5,736 bases of DNA from Sulfurovum sp. (GCA_015661535.1 DQVY01000249.1:1-5736); one strand, 5' to 3'; counted from the first letter of the stretch, positions 1-5,304 are shown. Numbers and translations are program-made. The notes: generated by a model not told the origin, from the sequence alone.

Positions 1-234
1 AAACTCCCAGCCTTTCATTTTCGCCAAAACAGAGAGTGAATACATAGCATTTGACTGTGCAGAACCATAAGAGATAAGTTTTTTAATATGGGGAAAATTA
101 TGTTCTAAAAAATAATAAAATTTTCGGGCTTTGTTTCCAGAGAAGTCTGAATGAAGTAAGTCATCACGTTTGAGATAAAAGGTATGATTTTCAAAAATAT
201 GTTTTTCTACAGGTGAAGAATCAAAAGAAATCAA
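1..234 (-). CDS. ACC deaminase / D-cysteine desulfhydrase family PLP enzyme, N-terminal 78 residues (cut by left edge)
   Basis: This is the N-terminal part of a PLP-dependent enzyme of the 1-aminocyclopropane-1-carboxylate deaminase/D-cysteine desulfhydrase family (tryptophan synthase beta fold). The visible 78 residues contain YLKRDD (20-25), then SGNKARKF (32-39), where K35 corresponds to the lysine that binds PLP. SYGSAQSNAMYS (55-66) matches the family's G-x-x-SN substrate/cofactor loop. Family members are about 290-340 residues, so most of the gene lies left of the window. The frame has no ATG: it is closed upstream by TAA at 247-249, and the first good start is TTG at 234-232, seven bases after a GGAG ribosome site. 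These enzymes open ACC to ammonia and 2-oxobutanoate or break D-cysteine to pyruvate, sulfide and ammonia; which applies here cannot be told. It follows fbaA on the same strand after 165 bases and may be the distal gene of that operon. Confidence 0.86.
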   Translation of the reverse strand, partial: MISFDSSPVEKHIFENHTFYLKRDDLLHSDFSGNKARKFYYFLEHNFPHIKKLISYGSAQSNAMYSLSVLAKMKGWEF

Positions 235-241
235 TACTTTT

Positions 242-245
242 CTCC
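242..245 (-). promoter_or_regulatory. Ribosome binding site that fixes a TTG start
   Basis: On the minus strand GGAG lies seven bases before TTG (234-232). An in-frame TAA sits just upstream at 247-249, so only TGG AGA AAA GTA separates the stop from this TTG. That makes TTG the only reasonable start for the deaminase-family gene. Confidence 0.65.
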
Positions 246-252
246 ATTAATC

Positions 253-264
253 ACACAAATGTGT
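253..264. promoter_or_regulatory. Small palindrome upstream of the deaminase gene (possible operator or hairpin)
   Basis: ACACA (253-257) and TGTGT (260-264) form a perfect inverted repeat around two bases, eight bases upstream of the deaminase ribosome site on the minus strand. It could be a protein-binding half-site pair or a weak hairpin (ACAC/GTGT with a four-base loop) affecting translation. Short palindromes like this also arise by chance, and it matches no regulator site I recognise. Confidence 0.2.
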
Positions 265-269
265 ACTAT

Positions 270-315
270 GTTGTGGCCAACGCCCTTGAAAGCGGATCGA
301 TTCGAGAGCCACAAC
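270..315 (-). other. GC-rich island with 8-bp inverted repeat between fbaA and the deaminase gene; candidate structured RNA or leader
   Basis: The 165-base gap (235-399) is AT-rich except for about 47 bases here, well over half G+C. The island is bounded by GTTGTGGC and its perfect complement GCCACAAC (270-277 and 308-315), enclosing 30 bases. Inside there is a possible small stem CGC/GCG (292-294 with 281-283). Read on the minus strand, the transcript would be an 8-bp GC-rich stem with a structured loop just before the deaminase gene; no U-run follows it, so it is not a normal terminator in that direction. On the plus strand T-rich sequence does follow, but no plus-strand gene needs ending here. 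The left arm of an alternative 5-bp hairpin (AACGA/TCGTT, 313-317 with 327-331) overlaps this stem, so the two are mutually exclusive. The same bases also lie in an open frame (250-399). I cannot assign it to a known RNA family. Confidence 0.4.
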
Positions 316-399
316 GATTTTTTGCTTCGTTTTTTCTAAAAAAATAAAGAGAGAAACAACACCACAATTAAGATAATAGGAAATCAAATAAAATGAAGT

Positions 400-1473
400 C
401 TAATTTCGATTTAAACAATTGAGATCTTCAAAAGCCTGTTCAAGTCTTTTGACCATTGAGAGTTCTCCTGCACGAAGCCATTTACGAGGATCATATTTCC
501 CCTTATTTGGTTTGTCTTCACCTTCAGGATTCCCTATCTGACCTTGCAGATAGTCATAGTTTTCAGCCACATAGCCTCTTACACCATCCCAAAATGCCCA
601 CTGGGTATCTGTATCTATATTCATCTTCACTGCACCATAAGAGATGGCTTCACGAATGTCAGAAAGCTCAGAACCTGACCCTCCGTGAAATACAAAATCA
701 ACCGGTTTTTCAGCAGTATTGTATTTCTCTTCAATGTACTTTTGAGAATTATCAAGAATTTTTGGGGTTAACGATACATTTCCCGGTTTGTAGACACCAT
801 GTACATTACCAAAAGAAGCGGCAATCGTGAATTTATCGGAAATTTTAGAGAGTTCTTCGTAGGCATAGGCTACTTCTTCTGGTTGTGTATAAAGTAGTGA
901 ATTATCTATATCTGTATTGTCTACACCATCTTCTTCTCCACCGGTCACACCAAGCTCTATCTCAAGCGTCATTCCCATTTTTGACATGCGTTCCAAATAG
1001 ATCTTACAGGTAGCAATATTCTCTTCAATAGGCTCTTCTGAAAGGTCTATCATATGAGAAGAGAAAAGGGGAATACCGTGCACTTCAAAGTGTGCTTCAG
1101 AGGCATCCAAAAGGGCATCGATCCAAGGGAGAAGTTTTCGTGCTGCATGGTCTGTATGCAGAACGACAGGTATGCCATATGCTTTTGCAAGCGTATGTAC
1201 ATGCTGCGCACCGGAAATAGTCCCTAAGACAGCCGCTTCATCTGAAGGTAAACCTTTCCCTGCATAGTAGGCACCCCCGCCATTTGAAAACTGCACAATG
1301 ACAGGTGAATTTACCTTTTTGCCTGCTTCCATGACAGCATTCACAGAAGAGGTACTTACTACATTTACCGCAGGAAGTGCAAAACCTTCTTCTTTTGCAA
1401 TTTTAAACAATGTTTGAAGGTCATCACCTGTAACCACACCTGCATCAACGACATCTAGTACTTTTGTAGACAT
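400..1473 (-). CDS. fbaA: Class II fructose-bisphosphate aldolase (FbaA type, zinc dependent)
   Basis: This cytoplasmic enzyme interconverts fructose 1,6-bisphosphate with glyceraldehyde 3-phosphate plus dihydroxyacetone phosphate, for glycolysis and gluconeogenesis. In an autotrophic relative it would act mainly in the gluconeogenic direction (inference). At 357 residues it has the full length of the class IIA enzymes (E. coli FbaA 359). LHTDHAARK (105-113) holds the catalytic aspartate D108 and zinc ligand H109. EIELGVTGGEEDGVD (171-185) is the family's acidic stretch. NVHGVYKPGNV (223-233) holds zinc ligand H225, FHGGSGS (262-268) holds H263, and MNIDTDTQWAF (284-294) is the phosphate/substrate motif. 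Each residue sits one position before its E. coli counterpart. The ATG is preceded by AGAGG at nine bases' spacing. It lies 23 bases after the small chaperone gene, so it should be co-transcribed. In C. jejuni fba directly follows peb4; here two extra genes separate them. Confidence 0.97.
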   Translation of the reverse strand: MSTKVLDVVDAGVVTGDDLQTLFKIAKEEGFALPAVNVVSTSSVNAVMEAGKKVNSPVIVQFSNGGGAYYAGKGLPSDEAAVLGTISGAQHVHTLAKAYGIPVVLHTDHAARKLLPWIDALLDASEAHFEVHGIPLFSSHMIDLSEEPIEENIATCKIYLERMSKMGMTLEIELGVTGGEEDGVDNTDIDNSLLYTQPEEVAYAYEELSKISDKFTIAASFGNVHGVYKPGNVSLTPKILDNSQKYIEEKYNTAEKPVDFVFHGGSGSELSDIREAISYGAVKMNIDTDTQWAFWDGVRGYVAENYDYLQGQIGNPEGEDKPNKGKYDPRKWLRAGELSMVKRLEQAFEDLNCLNRN

Positions 1474-1496
1474 TTACCACACCCTCTTTATACGAA

Positions 1497-1979
1497 TTAC
1501 TTTACTTTAATTTTTGCACTTTTCATTAAAGCACCTACCACTTTTTCTTGTGCCAGTTGCATTTTAATACTGTTTTTAGCCGCTTCAAACTCAGGTATTT
1601 TCTGTTTGCTTTTTGACTTTTTAGCTGCCTTTACCATTTTGTCATAAGCCGCTTTGGCTTCTTCATCTGTCACTTTTGTTTCTGCCATCTTTTTTTGCAT
1701 CCAGAAACCTGCAAGTGCTGCTTCTTTTTCTTTTGTAGTCAACACTTTTTTAGACTCTGCTGCTACCAATTTTGCTGGTGCCATCATTTGGATAAGCTGT
1801 GTTTTTCCGTCTGCCGGAAGTTTTTCCCAAGTCATTTTTCCCTGTGTAAGTTTTGCCAATGCCTTATTGGCTTCCTCAACAGTGATCTCCATACCATTTA
1901 CTGTACCCGCTGTTGCTGCAGATAGATATGTACTTGTAAAACCTAATGTGAGTCCTAAAATAAGAAGAAATTTTTTCAT
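1497..1979 (-). CDS. Small periplasmic SurA/PEB4-like chaperone without parvulin domain (paralogue 2)
   Basis: A 160-residue secreted protein. Residues 1-21 are a typical signal peptide (MKK, then hydrophobic LLILGLTLGF, then small residues ending SA). The mature part resembles the SurA-N chaperone segment of the PEB4 protein encoded upstream: TVNG (26-29), TQGK (45-48), WM.K (93-96), TDEEA..AY (104-112). A basic linker (about 114-128, rich in Lys) takes the place of the isomerase domain, and a C-terminal helix follows from F131 to IKV at the end, matching the PEB4 C-terminus. Between the WM motif and the AY/FY motif all three proteins align without a gap. No parvulin motifs are present, so isomerase activity is not expected; the likely role is holding or folding envelope proteins (inference). 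The closest relative in view is the 204-residue neighbour: from TVNG to IKV the two differ in length by one residue. The start has AAAGGA upstream. A 77-base gap precedes it and might carry an internal promoter, but I see none that is convincing. Confidence 0.9.
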   Translation of the reverse strand: MKKFLLILGLTLGFTSTYLSAATAGTVNGMEITVEEANKALAKLTQGKMTWEKLPADGKTQLIQMMAPAKLVAAESKKVLTTKEKEAALAGFWMQKKMAETKVTDEEAKAAYDKMVKAAKKSKSKQKIPEFEAAKNSIKMQLAQEKVVGALMKSAKIKVK

Positions 1980-2056
1980 TCTTTATGTTCCTTTGTATTT
2001 ATATAATCAAGCAGGTATTTTACCCACAATTTACCAAGTATTGATTGATGGACTTT

Positions 2057-2671
2057 TTAAAGTACTTTAATCTCAACATCTTTCATTAATTTACCTACGA
2101 TCGCTTTTTCCATCATTTGAAGTTTTAGTCTGTCTTTAATACTTTCAAAAGGTGGTGCCTGCGTTGTAGCATTGTTTTCTTCTGCCTGTTTCTTTATCGC
2201 ATTATATGCTTCTAATGCCTGTTCATCGGTAATAGTGGTAGATAATGCTTCTTTCTTCATCCAGGTTCGTGTATAGACTGCCTGTTTTTCCAAGTCACTT
2301 AACTCTTTTTTGGCAGCATCCAAAACCAATATGGGGAGGGATAACTCTTGTATGAGTCTGCCTTGCTGTGCAGGAGGTATAGCATCAAAGTTTTTTATTT
2401 TACCCTGTGTACGTTTGCTAAGATAATCATCTGCCTGTTTTTTAATGATCTTATGCCCATTGACAGTAGCGATCACTGCCTTACTGGATCTTGTTTTTCT
2501 TAACTGCTGTACCGGTTTTGGTTTTCCATTTAAATTTATATTGCCTAGGTCCACTATAGATGTCTCTTTTTCCTTTAACATGTTTGTCAAAGAATTTTTT
2601 AGAGCATCAGCAGATAATGAACTTGTCAATACTATGAATGACAGTCCAAAAGCTATAGATACTTGTTTCAT
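2057..2671 (-). CDS. Periplasmic SurA/PEB4-like chaperone without parvulin domain, with N-terminal extension (paralogue 1)
   Basis: A 204-residue secreted protein. The signal peptide is about residues 1-21 (MKQ, then AFGLSFIVL, cleavage probably after SLSA). Residues 22-64 are an extension that neither neighbour has; its end is basic (QLRKTRSSK). The chaperone-like core then begins: TVNG (69-72), TQGK (88-91), WMKKE (137-141), TDEQA..AY (148-156). A short polar linker (about 160-172, EENNATTQ) stands where PEB4 carries its isomerase domain, followed by PPFE (173-176) and a C-terminal helix ending EK.IVGKLMK...IKV. It shares TQGK and this C-terminal signature with the 160-residue neighbour but not with PEB4, so the two small proteins are probably sister duplicates. 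No catalytic parvulin sequence is present. An envelope chaperone or a partner of PEB4 is the likely role (inference). It sits 36 bases after peb4, behind an unusually G-rich ribosome site. Confidence 0.9.
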   Translation of the reverse strand: MKQVSIAFGLSFIVLTSSLSADALKNSLTNMLKEKETSIVDLGNINLNGKPKPVQQLRKTRSSKAVIATVNGHKIIKKQADDYLSKRTQGKIKNFDAIPPAQQGRLIQELSLPILVLDAAKKELSDLEKQAVYTRTWMKKEALSTTITDEQALEAYNAIKKQAEENNATTQAPPFESIKDRLKLQMMEKAIVGKLMKDVEIKVL

Positions 2672-2678
2672 ATTCTTT

Positions 2679-2687
2679 CCCCTCCCC
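2679..2687 (-). promoter_or_regulatory. Very strong Shine-Dalgarno (GGGGAGGGG) of the 204-residue chaperone gene
   Basis: On the minus strand GGGGAGGGG contains the GGAGG core nine bases before the ATG at 2671-2669. It stands out in AT-rich DNA and supports this start. It suggests the downstream small chaperone is translated efficiently from the shared message, even though transcription must first pass the AT palindrome at the peb4 end. Confidence 0.6.
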
Positions 2688-2692
2688 TTTTG

Positions 2693-2720
2693 AACAAAAA
2701 AATATTATTATTTTTTTGTT
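2693..2720. repeat. Perfect 12-bp AT palindrome across the peb4 stop codon (possible attenuator or processing hairpin)
   Basis: AACAAAAAAATA (2693-2704) and TATTTTTTTGTT (2709-2720) are exact reverse complements around the four bases TTAT. The peb4 stop (2708-2710) lies at the loop edge. In the minus-strand message this gives an almost pure A-U hairpin directly between peb4 and the strong ribosome site of the next gene. It lacks the GC stem of a classical terminator, so partial termination, mRNA processing or 3' end protection of the peb4 segment is more likely than full termination. Runs of A and T pair easily by chance, but a 12-bp perfect match with a tetraloop is more than expected. Confidence 0.45.
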
Positions 2721-3550
2721 GTATTACTTTCTGTTTCAACTATTTTGGCTTTACTTTTAAGTTCTTTTGCTACCTGTGTTATTTTAGCAGTAAACTGTTG
2801 TTGCTTTAATGAAGTAATGATCTTATCTTTTACTTTTTCATATGGAACAGGTGCTGCATCTGCTTTGTCTTCAAGGAAGATCACATGATAACCAAACTGT
2901 GTTTTAACAGGTGTAGTAGTAATTTGACCCTTTTTCAAGCCCCATGCTGCTTTTGAAAACTCTGGTACCATTTGACCTTTGGCAAACGTACCTAAGTCTC
3001 CACCTTTAGGACCAGAAGGACCTGTTGACTTTGTTTTTGCCAATTCTATGAATTTGGCTTTTAACGCTTCACCTTTTAACGGTTTTAATGCGTCTATGAT
3101 CTCTTTTGCTTCTTTTTCTTCTTTCACTAAAATATGTCTGGCATGCATAGACGCTTTACTCACAAATTTGTCCGCATTCTTTTTATAAAATGCTTTGGCT
3201 TCGGAGTCACTTACCAGCGCATTATCCATCTGCTCTTTCATCCACATATTCACAAGAAGTTCCGCTTTGATCTTCTCCATATTTCTTTTGAATTCAGGTT
3301 TTTTATCGATACCCTCTTTTGCTGCAAGTTCAGTAAAAAGCTGTTTTTCTATAAGTCTGTCAATAACCATTCTTTGTTCTGAAGGTTCAAGTTGTGAAAA
3401 AAGTGCCTTAGGTGCAGAGGCAGTCACAAATGTTTGTGCATCCTGCTTTGTGATGTTTGTACCGTTTACAGTAACAAGTATATCTGAAGCTACTATAGAA
3501 GTAGACAGGACAGCAAGAGCCAGGAGTGATGTTTTCGCTAATTTTAACAT
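2708..3550 (-). CDS. peb4: PEB4/Cbf2-type periplasmic peptidyl-prolyl cis-trans isomerase and chaperone (SurA-like)
   Basis: A periplasmic folding factor of 280 residues (C. jejuni PEB4 is of similar size, about 273). Residues 1-21 form the signal peptide (LLALAVLSTSIVA). Residues about 25-130 are the SurA-N-like chaperone segment: TVNG (27-30), RLIEKQLF (65-72), WMKEQM (103-108), SDSEAKAFY (114-122). The parvulin (rotamase) domain spans about 136-227: ARHILVK (137-143), the STGPSGPKGGDLG stretch (175-187), MVPEFSKAAW (194-203) and TQFGYHVIFL (217-226). The C-terminal segment (about 236-270, PYEKVKDKI onward) completes the chaperone fold in this family, and the last residues are polar. It should help outer-membrane proteins fold and insert. 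The ATG has AAGGA nine bases upstream. It is the first gene of the apparent operon and is divergent from nth, the arrangement known in C. jejuni. Its two downstream neighbours are shortened paralogues of it. Confidence 0.95.
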   Translation of the reverse strand: MLKLAKTSLLALAVLSTSIVASDILVTVNGTNITKQDAQTFVTASAPKALFSQLEPSEQRMVIDRLIEKQLFTELAAKEGIDKKPEFKRNMEKIKAELLVNMWMKEQMDNALVSDSEAKAFYKKNADKFVSKASMHARHILVKEEKEAKEIIDALKPLKGEALKAKFIELAKTKSTGPSGPKGGDLGTFAKGQMVPEFSKAAWGLKKGQITTTPVKTQFGYHVIFLEDKADAAPVPYEKVKDKIITSLKQQQFTAKITQVAKELKSKAKIVETESNTTKK

Positions 3551-3585
3551 GATTGATAATCCTTAATTATTTAAATTGATGAAGA

Positions 3586-3591
3586 AGTATA
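3586..3591 (-). promoter_or_regulatory. Candidate -10 element for the peb4-fbaA operon
   Basis: On the minus strand TATACT (5 of 6 to TATAAT) would start transcription about 30 bases before the peb4 ATG. No good -35 box is seen, which is usual for the main sigma factor in Campylobacterota. The call rests on position and one hexamer in AT-rich DNA, so it is tentative. Confidence 0.35.
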
Positions 3592-3619
3592 TCCCTCTTG
3601 GGTAAATCATTCATTAATG

Positions 3620-3628
3620 TGGTAATAT
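3620..3628 (+). promoter_or_regulatory. Candidate extended -10 promoter for nth
   Basis: TGG followed by TAATAT (3623-3628) fits an extended -10 element (TGn plus hexamer). It would give a leader of about 30 bases before the nth ATG at 3666. No convincing -35 is visible. It lies about 30 bases from the candidate peb4 -10 on the other strand, so the two divergent promoters would be close together and could influence each other. Confidence 0.35.
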
Positions 3629-3665
3629 TTTAGTCTTATTACATTTAGAACAAGGTATAAAACAG

Positions 3666-4334
3666 ATGGCAAATGCAAAAAAAGTCTTAAAAGTTAAAAA
3701 AGCAACGAAAAAAGAGATCGAAGAGATCAAAAGGATCTTTCTTGAAAATTATCCTGACTCCGTCACAGAGTTGGAATACAGAAACCTGTATGAACTGCTC
3801 ATCTCTGTCATGCTCTCTGCACAATGTACGGACAAACGTGTCAACATCATCACCCCTGCACTCTTTGAAGCCTACCCAGACCCTGTGTCTCTTGCCAATG
3901 CTGATCTGGATGAAGTCAAATCGTACATCAACACTTGTTCTTTTTTTAACAATAAAGCCAAAAACCTCATCAAAATGGCGCAATCTGTGGTGGAACATTA
4001 TGACAATGAAGTCCCTTTAGAGCGAGATGAACTTGTCAAGCTGGCTGGAGTTGGACAAAAAACAGCCAATGTCGTCATGATAGAATATGCAGGTGCCAAT
4101 CTGATGGCAGTAGATACGCATGTCTACAGAGTTGCACACAGACTGGGTCTTTCAGATGCAAAGACAGCCATAAAATGTGAAGAGGAACTGAGTAAAAAAT
4201 TTAAAACCGACTTACACCTGCTTCATCAGGCTATGGTGCTCTTTGGCAGGTATAAATGTAAAGCGCTAAAGCCTGAATGTGAGGGATGCTTCATGGAAGC
4301 ACATTGTAAAACAACACAGACCTTTAAGGTCTAG
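3666..4334 (+). CDS. nth: Endonuclease III (DNA glycosylase/AP lyase for oxidised pyrimidines)
   Basis: A base-excision repair enzyme that removes oxidised pyrimidines and cuts the resulting abasic site by beta-elimination. At 222 residues it has full family length (E. coli 211) with a lysine-rich N-terminal extension (MANAKKVLKVKKATKK). LISVMLSAQCTDKRVN (45-60) is the conserved N-terminal family block. LAGVGQKTANVV (126-137) is the helix-hairpin-helix DNA-binding motif with catalytic lysine K132. AVDTHVYRVAHRLGL (148-162) carries the catalytic aspartate D150. C198-x6-C205-x2-C208-x5-C214 is the exact [4Fe-4S] ligand spacing of the family. The ATG is preceded by AAGG at ten bases. It is divergent from peb4 and converges on ppk2, sharing CTAG at the stops. 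Nothing unusual is seen in its key residues. Confidence 0.97.
   Translation: MANAKKVLKVKKATKKEIEEIKRIFLENYPDSVTELEYRNLYELLISVMLSAQCTDKRVNIITPALFEAYPDPVSLANADLDEVKSYINTCSFFNNKAKNLIKMAQSVVEHYDNEVPLERDELVKLAGVGQKTANVVMIEYAGANLMAVDTHVYRVAHRLGLSDAKTAIKCEEELSKKFKTDLHLLHQAMVLFGRYKCKALKPECEGCFMEAHCKTTQTFKV
4318..4332. terminator. Inverted repeat at the nth/ppk2 convergence, possible weak bidirectional terminator
   Basis: AGACCTT and AAGGTCT flank a single T, giving a perfect repeat that as RNA would fold AGACC/GGUCU with a five-base loop. It covers the last codons of nth and reaches the ppk2 stop. There is no U-run after it on the plus strand and only a broken one (TGTGTTGTTTT) on the minus strand, so it would be a poor intrinsic terminator. 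It is nevertheless the only hairpin I noticed where both transcripts must end. Confidence 0.3.
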
Positions 4335-5239
4335 TTCTCATCATGTGAACGTCTGTGATAACGCTCAACAATATCTGGATCATGATGAAGGTTGATCTTT
4401 GCATCCTCTTTTCCCTCATACGGAATTTGGGCAAGTACATAACGTATAGACTCCAGTCTGGCTCTTTTTTTATCATTACTGTCAACAATGATCCATGGGG
4501 CATAGCCTGTATGTGAACGTGAGAACATCTCTTCTTTATAATAGGTTACCTTATCCCACATCTCTTGTGCTTTTTGATCTACAGGGCTTAATTTCCAATG
4601 TTTAAGCGGGTTTGTCATACGTTCTTTAAATCTTTTTTGTTGGTTTTCTTTCGTGATCGAGTACCACAACTTGATCAAAATAATCCCATCATCTATCAAA
4701 GAGTGTTCTATCTCCGGGACCTGTTTCATAAACTTCTCATACTGCTCAGGCGTACAAAAATCAAACACAGGTTCTACTATGGCACGGTTGTACCAGGAAC
4801 GGTCAAAAAATGTAATCTCACCCGGGTTTGGCAGGTGCTGAAAGTAGCGTTGAAAATAAAACTGCCCCGTTTCTACTTCTGTAGGTTTCTGCAATGCTAC
4901 CACTCTAAATTTTCTGGGATTCAAATACTGTGTAAAACGTTTTATAGACCCGCCTTTCCCCGCGGCATCACGCCCTTCAAAGATGATCATGACACGTTTA
5001 TTGTTATCATAGACCCAGTTTTGTAACTTGATAAGCTCAACCTGTAAAGATTTTAACTCTTCTTCATACGCAACATTACGTGTGATCTTTGCCAGTTTCT
5101 TTTTACCCATGAGTTGGCTCAATCCACTCTTTGTTCTCAAAAGATGAAAATTCTCTTCAAGCTCTTTAATAATAGCTTTGGCTTTTTTGTCTTTCACCTC
5201 TTTGTTTAAATACTCTAAATCTTGAAATATCGTTTTCAT
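4331..5239 (-). CDS. ppk2: Polyphosphate kinase 2 family (PPK2)
   Basis: A cytoplasmic P-loop kinase that transfers phosphate between inorganic polyphosphate and nucleotides. Single-domain PPK2 enzymes of this kind usually make NTP from NDP, and which nucleotide it prefers cannot be read from the sequence. The 302 residues fit the family. Residues 1-80 are a helical, charged N-terminal region. FEGRDAAGKGGSIKRF (87-102) is the Walker A region with K95. ALQKPT (115-120) and RYFQHLPNPGEITFFDRSWYNRA (131-153) form the conserved core with the FDRSWYNRA signature. KLWYSITKENQQKRF (190-204) with R203/R207 is the lid region, and APWIIVDSNDKKRAR (247-261) is the usual C-terminal block. A His-rich tail (HHDPD, RYHRRSHDEN) ends the protein. 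The ATG follows AAGGAG at only four bases. It lies 65 bases after pepD on the same strand; a TAGAAT at 5267-5272 could be a -10, so co-transcription with pepD is open. Confidence 0.95.
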   Translation of the reverse strand: MKTIFQDLEYLNKEVKDKKAKAIIKELEENFHLLRTKSGLSQLMGKKKLAKITRNVAYEEELKSLQVELIKLQNWVYDNNKRVMIIFEGRDAAGKGGSIKRFTQYLNPRKFRVVALQKPTEVETGQFYFQRYFQHLPNPGEITFFDRSWYNRAIVEPVFDFCTPEQYEKFMKQVPEIEHSLIDDGIILIKLWYSITKENQQKRFKERMTNPLKHWKLSPVDQKAQEMWDKVTYYKEEMFSRSHTGYAPWIIVDSNDKKRARLESIRYVLAQIPYEGKEDAKINLHHDPDIVERYHRRSHDEN

Positions 5240-5304
5240 TGTGCTCCTTATGATCTCTATACCCTTATTCTACTCCTACTCTTTTTAAATTCTCTTGATG
5301 TACA

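Noticed and set aside
308..335. Intrinsic terminator for a plus-strand transcript (stem 270-315 followed by T-rich DNA)
   Set aside because: The loop would be 30 bases, the T-rich tract is interrupted, and no plus-strand gene precedes it; the neighbouring genes all run on the minus strand.
259..339. 26-codon plus-strand ORF starting ATG at 259 across the GC-rich island
   Set aside because: There is no ribosome site before it and no plus-strand gene context; it is more simply explained as the reverse of the island.
456..830. 124-codon open frame on the plus strand inside fbaA
   Set aside because: It is antisense to a complete, motif-rich aldolase and its translation shows no recognisable domain.
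1980..2056. Internal promoter in the 77-base gap before the 160-residue chaperone gene (TATATAAA near 1998-2005)
   Set aside because: Such hexamers are common in AT-rich DNA, the possible -35 (TTGTGG) is poorly matched and the spacing is not clearly right.
1654..2070. Plus-strand open frames opposite the 160-residue chaperone gene
   Set aside because: They mirror Lys/Ala-rich coding on the other strand (giving Phe/Ser/Cys-rich translations), lack ribosome sites, and the minus-strand gene has a signal peptide and paralogues.
3195..3566. 123-codon plus-strand open frame opposite peb4, ending in the divergent promoter region
   Set aside because: It is antisense to a well-supported gene; the hydrophobic, Ser-rich translation is what the reverse strand of Lys/Glu-rich helices gives.
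4598..5026. 142-codon plus-strand open frame inside ppk2
   Set aside because: It covers the Walker A and FDRSWYNRA coding region in antisense, and no start signal or domain is seen.
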